Assembly: GCF_947623445.1 (NCBI RefSeq)
Contig: NC_135244.1
Span: forward strand, 2,542,001 to 2,606,000
Reading direction: 5' to 3'
Origin: Clavelina lepadiformis
Taxonomy: Eukaryota; Chordata; Ascidiacea; Aplousobranchia; Clavelinidae
Length of the DNA stretch: 64,000 bases
Below the pieces are notes generated by a model that saw nothing but the letters and a program-made list of their open reading frames with translations, ran no database searches and was not told the DNA's origin. The translations under genes and the position numbers were made by a program. Of this stretch, positions 12,901 through 23,700 are shown piece by piece. How positions within the stretch are numbered: the first letter of the stretch is position 1; each line of letters opens with the position of its first letter.

Positions 12901-13415
12901 GAAATATACCACCAACAAAATATACTACAACATAGAAATAGGCTAAACAAGGGGCAAAACCGTAGGTTATGAGGCTTTTCTGTAACCAATTTGTGGCGAT
13001 TAGGCAGGCCAGCTGATTAGATGACACATTTTAAGGTTTTCTTTTTCTGTCAACACAGAAGCTACACGTAGAGGTAAAGACAATAGCAAGCAGCAAATTC
13101 AAACATTTATCTGCTGTTTTTGCACGTCATTTCCGTTCATGGATTGAATCAGCCCAAAACTCAGCAACAAGCTAGTGAGGTCACGCTGCTGTTACTGGCA
13201 CTTAAAAAGAATTTTTTTTCTTATAAATGAAATTTTCACCCATTCCATTTTTTCGTATCTGAAGGACTTTTATAAGCAGGGTAATATTATAGTTTATTTT
13301 GTACCTGTTTTGAATTCCATGACGGGAAGCACTTGAACTAAAAGAAAAAAGGAGATACAGATAAAAAGAATTTACCGGACAAAACCTTGATACATAAAGC
13401 AGCTTTCTGGTAGGA
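9908..13415. other. intergenic, opsin to GPCR
   Basis: About 3.5 kb of AT-rich DNA. It includes an AATAAA at 10666-10671, a possible but distant opsin poly(A) site, and a TTAGGTTAGGTTTAGGTT stretch near 11847-11865 that belongs to a dispersed repeat (see 11795-11895). The longest frame (9974-10339) looks fortuitous. No gene is recognised. Confidence 0.45.
11795..11895 (+). repeat. dispersed repeat, inverted copy at 19244-19355
   Basis: About 100 bp, AT-rich, whose reverse complement matches 19244-19355. Shared landmarks are the AGCAACC-AAACCTAA block and a following CAATAAAAC-type or TAATAAAAC-type block. Diverged; family not recognised. Confidence 0.45.
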
Positions 13416-16404
13416 ATGCATTTCAAGCTGTTTGTGATGTTAACCGGAAGTCTTCTCTTCAGTCAAAGTGCTCACTCCCAGGTTAATTCCACAAACCACG
13501 GTGAAAGAAGTGACGACATAAGTGAATGCATTTACGTTCACGGATACCTGGTTGGCAACCGAACAAAGACCGAGAGGTGTTGTAATGTTACTGTAAAATA
13601 TTTTGAACGAAGATGGTCAATAGGAAGACAGTATTTGACCAATTACTTAGAAACATTGAGAGGTTGGAAATGTCCACGATTTGAAGAGGAATGCAAGCAA
13701 CGACTCTTTAACTACACCGAGTACACTCAAAACGTTTACAAATATTTCTGCGAATACGAAACCTTTGTGGACAGTTGCTTTGACGAAGTTAAAGAAGCTT
13801 TTATGCGTAATAATAATCACGATCAATTACAAACACAAACCGTAGCAACAGGGACAAACAGCACCAATGATCAATCGATTTATGCGCAGTGGAACTCGAT
13901 AATATCTCGTCTTCAAGCAAACTCGCTTTCCTCGTCCGATTTATCGAAGCCTTGTGTACAAGTTGCACTTTATGAAGCCGACGAAGATCATCTCGGAGAT
14001 TACCACGAAGTCATCCACGTTAACTTACCCTCATGCGAAGTAGTGTGGTGCGGATACGACGGAGAAACTCTCCGAGAACGAATCATATCCTCATGGACAT
14101 GCATGTCTTCCAGGTATGAGGAAACATTTTTGCTTTGTTCAATAGAAATCTTTCTTATCTTATCACTAGGGCAACCAAAAGTCAATATGGTCAAATTTTT
14201 TAACCTGCTCAGAATGCTATCAAACAAGCACAAAACAAATTTCAGCTTTGTACGACGTGTAGTATAGAAGTTATTAGGTCAAATAAAGTCAAAATGTTAC
14301 GTTAGGTCAAAATACGGTCAAATTGTTTCTTTAGGTCTTCTTTTTAGGTCAAAATCTATTAAACTTGTAATTTTGTAATATTATTCTTCCGTTTTTCTCT
14401 TTTCTTGTACCGCAAACTATTCCAGTGCCCCAAATTATACTTAGAACCAAAGCCACAAAGAGAGGGAAGGCCTTGCAGCGCGTCTGGTGACGTCACGATG
14501 TGAAGGCATTGCATTTGAGACTGCAAGTTGTCAATCTTAATATGCAGAAACGAAAAAAAGGTCAACACTAGAAAAGCATTTTGTCAATTTTAAATGCAGC
14601 TTTAGATTAGAAAGTTGCTGTAGACAGTGTAGACTGTAGAGAGACTAGAGACTCTGTGTAGACTATCAGTATAGCGTTTTTCAAAATAAGGTCAAAATTT
14701 AAACTTTTTAGGTCAAAAAGCTGGTTGCCCTACTTATCACCTTATTTAGCATCTTATTTTAGCATTAGCATCTTATTTACGCTGTTAAAACATTTCATGG
14801 ACAGCACATGGCCGGACCGTTATGCATAAAGTTTAATTTTTTTCTTACAGTGAATTATTCACAAGTGTTTATTATAGTTTGAAGTTGTTGTTCCATTTTT
14901 GATTAACGTATGTTTTCGCAGTTGCCGAGCAAAGATGGTGTCAATTATGGTGATATGTCCTCTCTTCGGAATTGTCATAGCAGTAGTGAATATTCTGGTA
15001 GTTGTAGTTATTTCACGCAATGCCAGTCTTCGGAATAGCCAAGGAATTTACAAGATGTCTCTGGCTTTTGCCGATCTGATAATCGGGTTTTTTGTTTTCC
15101 CAACTTTTTCCTCCAGCTTAGGAAGACTTATAACTACCAGGCATCAAAGCGGATCTCTTATTAACGTGACCGGTTATTTAGAAGCTGAAGGTGTCGTGGT
15201 TGACGCCGGTAAATCGGTTGAGTTAAGGTTACCGTCATTAACTCAGTTGTCTTCACGTTCTTACCTTGATTTTGTTGGATTTTTTACCGTGCTCTCATTG
15301 ACAGTGTCAGTATACACTTTAACGGTTGCTGGGTGTGATAGGCTTTGGGCTATAAGCCGTCCTCTGTCGTACAACAAGGAAAAGGCTGAATATTCTGCAA
15401 AAATTGGTTGTATATGTTTGTGGCTTGTTGGTGTTTTGTTTTCTATATTGCCATATCTAACACCTACTTTAAGGTATAGCTTAATTGCATCCATACTGGT
15501 CTCTTCTGGTGGCCAAGACGCATTAGTATTGTATTTGGTAGCATTTCTTATACCTTTGGTTATTACTTGGCTTGTTAACATCGTCACTTTTCACATGACC
15601 AGGAAACATGCCAAAATTAACAGACACTTGTCTACAAAGCTCAAAAAGAAATCCCGTTCGGTTGAAGTTCGACTGGCACACACCCTTTGCCTAATGGCGG
15701 GAATTTTCACCTTAAGCATTTTGCCTGTAGCCCTGGTTATCCTAAGTGCATTGTTTGTTGGGAACATCTACTTCAGTCAACCGAGACGAGTGGACGTCCA
15801 AGGCGCTCTTGTTTATAATGCGTTTGAATTCGTCACTATCATCATTTTAGCCTGTAACAGCCTTTGGAATTTCTTCATATACAACAGAAGAAATAAAGAC
15901 TTCCGACAGGAAATGACTTCAACTATGATTTCTTTCCTTAAGCGACTTCACGCGGATCGGTGCTCCGATCGCATCGCTTGGTGGATGGAGCGGAACAGCG
16001 TCAGGCCTGCCTCAGCTAATAATTCCGACGTTGCTGCGTCCAAGAAGAATTCGCTCGCCACCTCTGTTCTGAGATTGAACCTTGATACAATGACTCCCAA
16101 CCAAAGTCCAATGATGATGAGAAAGTCGATTGATATGAGCATTTCGACCAGGACTCTCGATAAGTCCGAAATTAGCCGGCATGATCGGATGGAAGTGTCA
16201 CAAACGAACGAGCCCGTCCTTCATAAGACTGACGGTGCAAACGATTGCAATGGACGTTCACATGAAGTAAATTCGAGAGATTCCGCTGCTACTGGTGCAA
16301 GTGCGGATAAAGCTCATTTATCCGTTACGGAAAACATCGATGATAAGATTTCAGCGCAAATCGGAGACTCTGGAGAAAAAAACATACAAGAGAACTCAGT
16401 TTAA
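13416..16404 (+). CDS. class A-like GPCR with a long cysteine-rich ectodomain, two exons
   Basis: Exons 13416-14113 and 14922-16404 join in phase (AG/T) to give 726 aa. Residues 1-22 look like a signal peptide. An ectodomain of about 215 residues follows with 12 cysteines, including a CC pair, and several N-glycosylation sites (NST, NRT, NVT, NYT). Exon 2 starts just before helix 1 (MVICPLFGIVIAVVNILVVV) and codes for all seven helices. Helix 2 has LAFADLIIG, the DRY position reads CDRLWAI, helix 6 has SILP without the CWxP tryptophan, and helix 7 reads CNSLWNFFIY in place of NPxxY. A Ser-rich tail of about 160 residues follows, homologous to the tail at 1-518. Ligand unknown. The ectodomain only loosely recalls Frizzled-type cysteine domains, and I do not assign it. 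The 808-bp intron contains a hAT element starting 53 bp after the donor. Confidence 0.82.
14167..14732. mobile_element. non-autonomous hAT-type element in GPCR intron 1
   Basis: 566 bp. Ends TAGGGCAACC and, inverted, TAGGGCAACC (identical over the first 10 bp). Perfect 8-bp target duplication CTTATCAC at 14159-14166 and 14733-14740. Inside each end are arrays of AGGTCAAAA/GGTCAAAT, the same motif (other strand) as in the opsin-intron element. No transposase is encoded. Confidence 0.88.
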
Positions 16405-16483
16405 TTGCGTATTTATTTACTTGTAATTGCACTTGTGTGTGCAAAGTAATTAAAGCATGATTGATTTGAGTAAAATCGGCGAG

Positions 16484-16489
16484 AATAAA
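16484..16489 (+). terminator. poly(A) signal AATAAA
   Basis: Canonical AATAAA, 80 bases after the stop codon of the GPCR at 13416-16404. A spaced AATTAAAG variant lies slightly upstream near 16448. Confidence 0.45.
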
Positions 16490-17299
16490 AAGTAGTGGGC
16501 AACTTCCCATACGTCACAATTGACCAGACAAAGTACTCATAGCACGAGGTACCATGCATTTTAAGTAAAAATAATCAATTAGTCAAAACATGACTGGATT
16601 CCACTTCTTAGTATTGAGCAGCTGAATAGTAGGCCATAAAGAATCTGATCCTTTACAAAGTAAATCTCCCGAAAATCAAAAATCGTTTTTTTTGTTGCTG
16701 AATATTATGCTATAATGTTATCGTGTTTAAGTTCCTATAATGTTAAAGGTTGGGTTGAGAGCACGCAGGGTTCAACCGTTGGACTTCAATGCTTTCCACG
16801 CTAACGCGAGTTCAAATGCGTTTTATTATCCGCATGGTTGCGCTCTTCAGCTGCGTGCTAGAAACGAAGGATTGCATTTTAATGAAAACATCAGCAACAT
16901 ATTATGTATCGCTTTTGACAATATTAAGGCAACTTACCGAACAAGTCTATTCACCCAAGGTCAATGTCACAAATTTGTGTTGTAGCGACGATGGAAAACT
17001 TCTAGGTTATCTCATTTTAAATTCTGCGATGTTCAATCTTTGAGTTTGAATTCTGTTTGGATTGTCTTGTTCGTTTTATTGCTGTCTGGATTGGCAAACA
17101 TCGTCTATTGAATGATATTTGAAGGATATTACAGATTTACCGGAATATGATTTGTAGTGGTGCCCTTGGTTGCAGATAAGGTAACTTTTAATCATGTTCA
17201 TATTACTGCTGTACTACACTATTGCTAATGTAGTTCTTGTTTTTCAAGCAATGTCAAAGAATGGACGCTGCGCTAAAATAAATTTGATCTAATATCATA

Positions 17300-17634
17300 T
17301 ACCGTATTTTCTTGAATAGAAGCCGCCCTCGCACAGACGCCGCAGAAGACAATGATGAAATCGCTTCGGTGTGATATAAAGGTTGTCATTGAGAGCTTGC
17401 ACATGCGAAAAACAGCAGTTGTCACATAACAGTACTGATCGGATAGTAATAGAATAAAACCTTTTTGTCAAAAGAAAGCGCAGAATTTTATTGTCACCTA
17501 ATCAACACTACCGGTACTTCATGTAATAAAAGTAGAAGCCGCCTTCGAATGGAAGCCGCCCTCGAATAGAAGCCGCACAAAACGTTCAAAAATAAAAGAT
17601 AGTAACCGCGGTTTCTATTCAAGAAAATACGGTA
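17300..17634. mobile_element. MITE with TACCGTATTTTCTTGAATAG ends
   Basis: 335 bp. The left end TACCGTATTTTCTTGAATAG recurs as an inverted copy at the right end, with the next bases close too (AAGCCGCC against AAACCGCG). The inside repeats the phrase GAAGCCGCCCTCG. The target duplication is probably just TA, so a Tc1/mariner-like or related superfamily is possible. Non-coding. Confidence 0.7.
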
Positions 17635-17959
17635 AGTAGCTGATTATAAGTAATCCAAATGGACCCGGTAGACTTCTATACATTAACCGTTGTAAGCTCC
17701 AGCGCAAGTCTAACAAAAGTCCAGTCTAACAGTGCAATTCCAAACCAAGTCGAGTTGAAAAACGGTCCCTTTCTAAGAAATTAGATAAATGACTTGAACC
17801 TACATGAGGGTCTGTTCTTGTTGATCAAGTCTCAGCGTTAAGGTAGGCCTATAAATGCGTTAATTTTGCTATGTAGACGAAACTCGAAAAATAGTATGAA
17901 TCTTATAGATGTTTTTTGGGTTTCGTAGCTTAACAGATGTACAATATGATATGATATGG

Positions 17960-18045
17960 TATAATCTTTTCCCTCGTACAGAGGAAAATCTTTTCACGAC
18001 TTAAACTCGGTGATGATTTCTCATCGCTCGAACCGCAGTTACCGA
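17960..18045 (-). repeat. SINE-like fragment, sister of 61663-61765
   Basis: On the minus strand it reads a GATGAG-AATCATCA-CGAGTTTAAGTCG block followed by AAAGA(T)TTTCC. The same order and words occur on the minus strand of 61663-61765. Confidence 0.45.
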
Positions 18046-18079
18046 GCTAATATTTATGCAAGTTCCGAATGTCACACAT

Positions 18080-18267
18080 TTTTTATTTTGTTTTTTTTTT
18101 CCCGAATTTAGAACCAGGTCCACGGATGACGGAAGAGGAGCAAGTGTCGTTAATGCCTTGCCCAAGGCCATGAAAACGGCATGGCGTCACTGGGCATCGA
18201 ATATGGAACATGAGCCACATTTGTTGCGAGGCCAGAACTCGAACCACTCGGCTACCAAGCCGAAATA
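18080..18267 (-). mobile_element. tRNA-derived SINE
   Basis: Read on the minus strand it starts with a tRNA-like head. TAGCCGAGTGG fits the pol III box A, and TTCGATGCC about 45 bases on is a weakened box B. A unique body follows, with the phrase CTTGGGCAAGGCATTAACGA seen in many aquatic-animal SINEs, and it ends in an A-rich tail (18080-18100). The open frames across it are accidental. Confidence 0.7.
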
Positions 18268-18945
18268 AAAACATAACAAATAAACCTACGGTACTAACCT
18301 AAAGTAGACGTAGACTATTTAAAAACTTAACTTACAAATTTGACCGTTGATAGCAAACGCTTAAAAATTTAGAAAAAGCTATTCTTCTTGTATTGTTTTT
18401 TTTTAAATTGTATTTGTGCAGTGATCTCTGGTTGGTAGACCATGTGTCTGCGTCAACTAACTCCGCTTGACCGCTGACCGACTCCGCTTCCATGAATGCT
18501 GCGCGTCCTTATCTGCCAGCACCAATTGCAGACAAACAGTATAGGATAAAATCTCAAACTGAAATGTTTATTCGAACTAGTGACACACATTAATACCAAT
18601 ACCAATAGCGCGCCAATACCCATTATATGTAAGAAATGCGCCGAGAATTTTGAAAAGTTAAGGGGATAATGCCATGTGATATGACTGTGTGGCGCTAAAC
18701 GCCACATTTGTATGGTTTTATTATGAAGTTATTGGTATTACTGTAGTTTAACTATTGATTGTGTTTTTGTTGACGTAGTTTCGCAGAAATAGGTCAGTTT
18801 GGACAGCAGGCTACTTGGTAAAGACGAAATCACATCAAATCAGTAATTTTTCGTTCATGACGATTATATGGAGTGAAAAATACAGTGTTAACTTTTCCCA
18901 TAGAGCAGAATAGAACCAAAATATGCTCACACACAAATGACACAG

Positions 18946-18971
18946 CATCAATCAATCAATCAATCAATCAA
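18946..18971. repeat. (CAAT)n microsatellite
   Basis: About six perfect tetranucleotide units. Confidence 0.8.
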
Positions 18972-19243
18972 CGAACTGGAAAAAAGCGGCAAAGCTTCCC
19001 GGGTTTAATATGAGCAAGATGTTAGGCTAACTAGTAACTACGCTGTCGTAAGATAAGCTTGACGATGAAAAGTTAGCACGGCCACCAAACCCAAAAAGCT
19101 GTTCACGCGTAACAAAATGCTTTCGTTCAAAGGGTGCATACTTGAGCTTTTTACCGTATTGTGGTTTATTTTAAAAAGATTGCCACTATTTCATCAGAAA
19201 AAATTGTGCGTTTTTTTTAAATTAATTTTTCAGAGTTTCTTGT

Positions 19244-19355
19244 TGACTTAACTTAAATGTTATAACATAGCAACCCAAACCTAATCTAATTCTATCTTCT
19301 AATCAAAAACTAATTCTAATAAAACCTTAAATAGCTAAAATCAACTTTTTGTATA
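19244..19355 (-). repeat. dispersed repeat, inverted copy of 11795-11895
   Basis: Matches the reverse complement of 11795-11895 with visible divergence. No coding or RNA structure recognised. Confidence 0.45.
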
Positions 19356-20370
19356 CTTTTTGTTTTCGATTAATGAAGGCCACAAGTAACTTTGCTTCAT
19401 TACTTTCCGTGTAGGACGAACATTGATAATTAAATGAGATTGATATTTCCACCCATCTATCTTTAAAGACGAGAACCGAAGCTATTAGCATTATGTTTCT
19501 TTTCGCAGTGCATATGATTCCCTTGGTCCTTTTATCTTAACTATGCATTTAACTATGTCTCGTAAAAGTGCAGAATATCACCTAATAACATTTGGATTCG
19601 TAAACGTCCAATCTAATAGTGGTAGATATGTTTAAACAACTTAAATTTATACGCCAACAAAATAAAACACCACAGCAAATTTATTTCTTGAAAAATTTTA
19701 TCCGCTCGCTGGCCAAAGCCTCGCGATCTTACTGGTCGACATCAATTACGCCTCCCAGCATAACGTGACCGCGTGATTAGTCAGTAGTAAACATTGTAGT
19801 GAGCGGGCAAAAGTAGGTTGATTGTGAAAGTAGACGAAGCGAATCACCAGTTTGTTTTTGGTTTGATTGGTGTAGAGTTTGACGATTGCACTTTCATGAA
19901 CTGCGCGATTTGACGTCAAAAATGAAGGCCTGATTAGTGAAAGAAATGCCTCAATAGCCTACTCAGCTTGGCTTAGTAATATGGGCTAGTTTTGAATGTA
20001 CAGGATGTATAGGCCTAGGTATGAATTGCGACGAGTTGAAATTGCACAAAAGAATGACACAATTTGTCGTATACCGTGTCCTGACCTTTGTAAAGGTTTC
20101 ACGATCTAGCCCATAGTTAGACTAGACCATACTTGTGGATGTTGTTTGTTTTGCTTAAACAGTACCTGTCTATTTGCCTAGCCTGTGCAAAACTTCTGTG
20201 CCACGAGGCCTAAATGCCAGCTCAGCACTTTAGGGTAAAAATTCGTTTGCTACTTATATTGAGCTATCGGCTATTGTTTTTGTCATACTTAACGCAGGCC
20301 TTGCTGCATTTTGTGCTTAAGATCTGCATTAGGCTATCCATTTAATGACGTTGCAGATAGCAAAGATTAA

Positions 20371-20594
20371 TGTACTAAATGATGCCGTTATTCTTAGCTT
20401 TATTTAACGTAAATCAATCACCTGAAATAATAGAATAATAGTAAAACAATAATAGTAGAAAAGCAACACAACCTCACAGCTCAAAGGATGTTCGTTTGTG
20501 ACAATACGAACCGTGGAGTAATATTAGTCTACAACTAAGGAATGCGCGAAGCAGACAAACACAAGTAATCAAGATAAACGAGGCGAGTTTAACA
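20371..20594 (-). repeat. 3' LTR of the Ty3/gypsy element
   Basis: 224 bp, same sequence as 24414-24637. For the minus-strand element this is the 3' LTR. Confidence 0.92.
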
Positions 20595-20779
20595 CAGGAA
20601 TTTTCATTACATTCACCTGGCCCATAATAATTTTTTGTCTAATACTGTGATTGTACAATGGACATGGTATTATACATTGGCTTGGGCTTGCAATAAGCAC
20701 GTACACAAAATAACATATACTGAACACGTATCGTATACGTGCTGATAGGTAACACAAGTTAGTCTACATACGAAATATT

Positions 20780-23700
20780 TCACTGTTCGCCATAACGAGC
20801 TGGAGGTACCCCTTTGTTGGTTCGGCTTGATCGGCGAAGATTTCTTTCTGTCGGCATGTTCTCTATTTCTGGTTCGTCCGTGACAGGGGCTTCGTTTTGA
20901 ACTTCAATGTTTGGTGAAGGACTGCTTATAAATTTTTCTGCGACGGGTATTTCGTCCCTGTTTGGCGCTTCTTGAGGGCATGGAGAGAGATCGTTCAAAG
21001 ACACAGTAGATTCCTGTCCGTCTGGCCGTCGTACGCGTGCATACGTTGGATTTGTATCTATCAATTCAACTTCGTCTACCAAGGGATCGTATTTACTGTT
21101 GCGTACAAAACGTCGGAGGTACACTTTATTGGGAGCGATCAGCCACGATGGCATTGAAGGTCCCGAGGTAGAGCGTCGGTCAAAGGAGAAAAATCTTTGG
21201 TGAGGTGTCACGTTTGATGCCGTGCAGAGCAGCGACCTTATGGAATGCAGGGCTTCAGGTAACACTAGTTCCCACTGGGGTAATGGAAGTTTCCTTGACT
21301 TGAGTATTAGCGTAACTGTTTTCCAGATGATACCGTTGTATCTCTCCACTTGGGAATTTCCAGTGGGGTGATATGGGGTTGATGAACTTGTTGCAATTCC
21401 CAAGTTTCGAAGGTGAGTACGAAGTTCGTGTGATATAAGAGAGGGTACACGGTCAGAGTGAATATAACTGGGTAATCCAGTGAGGGTAAACAGTTGATTC
21501 AGGCCCTGAATCACTGTTGTCGAGTTCATATTTGGACACGGCACAGCGAACGGAAATCGTGAGTACTCGTCGATTATGGTTAAGATATACTTGTTCTTAG
21601 ATGATGAAGGTATCGGTCCTTTGAAGTCGATGCTAATTCGTTCCATTGGCTTTGTAGCTTTTATTAACGCCGTCTGGGGAGGTCTGTAAAATCGTGGTTT
21701 ATTTTCAGCGCATATCTTACAGTTCGAACATACCTTCCGTATTTCGTCGGTTGAAAAGGGTAAGTTCTTCATGCGAATAAAGTGCAACATTCTGGTGACT
21801 CCAGGATGGCCCAGGTTATTATGGATGTCTTCTAGTTGACTTGGTTGATAGATAGAGGCGCTGGTTGATCTTGAGAGACAGTCTGCGACCGGGTTCATCT
21901 TGCCAGGACGGTAGCGAATTGAGTAATTAAGAGGAGCAAGTTCCAAACGCCAAGTTTGGATTTTATTGTTTTTGATTTTCGTGCGACGACGATTGTCAAG
22001 CATGTAAGCTACGGATCGCTGGTCAGTTACTAGTTCGAAGCTTTGGCGTTGTAAAAGATCTTTCCATTTCCGAGTAGCTTCGATGATTGCAGTCGCTTCT
22101 TTTTCTATAGCTGGATACTTCAATTCACTTCCGTGCAACATACGTGACATGAAAGCGACCGGTCGTCCACCTTGATTTAGAGATGCTGATATCGCAACAT
22201 CTGAAGCGTCACACTCGACAACAAATGGCGTAGTCTCATCAATGGATTGTAATGAGGTAGTGGCCAGTTCCGTTAGAAGCTGGTGAAACGCTTGCTCCGC
22301 CTCTTCACTGAGGGGAAAGGACTGGACTGTCGTTAGTGGTTTCACTTTGTCGGAAAACCGTGGAATCCACTTCGAATAGTAAGACAAGAAGCCAAGAAGG
22401 CGTTGTAGAGCCTTTTTGTTCTGTGGGAGAGTATATTCTTGAAGTGGCTGTAGTCGGTCAGGATCTGGTTTGATTGTTTTGTGTTGGACTTGGTAACCAA
22501 GAACGTTGATTTGAGAAACCGATTTGACAGTCTTGCTTTCATTGAATGTTAAGTTTCGGCGTTTGAACACGCTAAGCAGTTTTTGGACATTGTCGTCATG
22601 TTCTTGTTGTGTCCTGCCACAGACCGTGACGTCATCTTGGTATGCGAAAACGTCGTTCAGATTTTCTTCATCAATGATGCGGTCAATTGCTCTCTGGAAG
22701 TTGATCCCTCCGTTTGTGACACCATATGGAATTCTTTTGTATTGCCATAACTTGCCATTAGCTTCAAACGCTGTGTAGACACGGTCGGTTTCCAATATCG
22801 GAATCTGATGATATGCGGATTTCAAGTCGAACTTTGAGAAGACGGAATACTTTGCAAGTTTATTTATCAGGTCATCTATCCTTGGAAATGGATATGCATC
22901 TACGTGAGTGTAAATGTTAATCGTTTGCGAGTAGTCCACACACATTCGGGTTTTTCCTTCAGTGCGAACAACTACTATTTGTGCTCGCCACGGAGACCGA
23001 CTGAGTTCAATTACGCCATCATCTTGCATTTTGTTGATTTCTTCTCGAATAAATTGTTCATCAGGTTTGCTATACCGCCGTGATTTGACTGCAATAGGTT
23101 TGCAAGACTTTGGTAACTGTGGAAATAAGGTTTCCATTGCAATAGTGGCCGCTGGCAAAGCACAGACTATGGGTTTGGATAAGGTAAAGTCTTCCTCAAT
23201 ACCACCATATTTGATTATAAGCCGATTATGCCGTTTCTGGAACGCTTGACCTAAGATCACGTCGCTGCATAAGTTGTCCATGACACCGAGTTGAACCTTT
23301 TCGTATTTCCGGTTGTTAATGACGATGTTGGTTGTGCAGGAACCTAACATTGTACATCTTAAGCTGCTTTGTGCCATGGATACTTCTTGGCGTGTTGGGG
23401 TTATTGGAAGATTCAGTGATTTTGCGGTGACGGCATTGATGTAGTTATCGGAACTTCCAGAGTCAACCAGAGCGCATAGGTTTTGATCACGTATTGATAT
23501 CATTAACGCCGCTTCAAGTAGGTTGTGCGGATAAATGGCGCACAAGGTCGGTGTAGCTTTTGCTACTGTAGCGACGGTTTTCGAAGGGTATTTACTTTTA
23601 CATACCTTCAGGAAATGTCCAATTTTTCCACATTTGTTGCACGTGAGATTTCGCGCTGGACAAGATCTCCTGTCATGGAAGTCATAACCGCAAAAGTAGC

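Larger units (their letters stand above)
16405..20370. other. intergenic, GPCR to Ty3/gypsy element
   Basis: Non-coding apart from the separately listed repeats: a MITE (17300-17634), a SINE fragment (17960-18045), a SINE (18080-18267), a tetranucleotide run (18946-18971) and a dispersed repeat (19244-19355). The frames at 16740-17043 have no recognisable features. No exon of the downstream AMPK gamma gene could be recognised here, although one might exist. Confidence 0.4.

Noticed and set aside
16740-17043. Two overlapping plus-strand frames after the GPCR
   Set aside because: Short, in different frames, with no recognisable domain or splice signals.
18056-18268. Open frames of 60-70 codons on both strands
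   Set aside because: They coincide with the tRNA-derived SINE and are explained by it.
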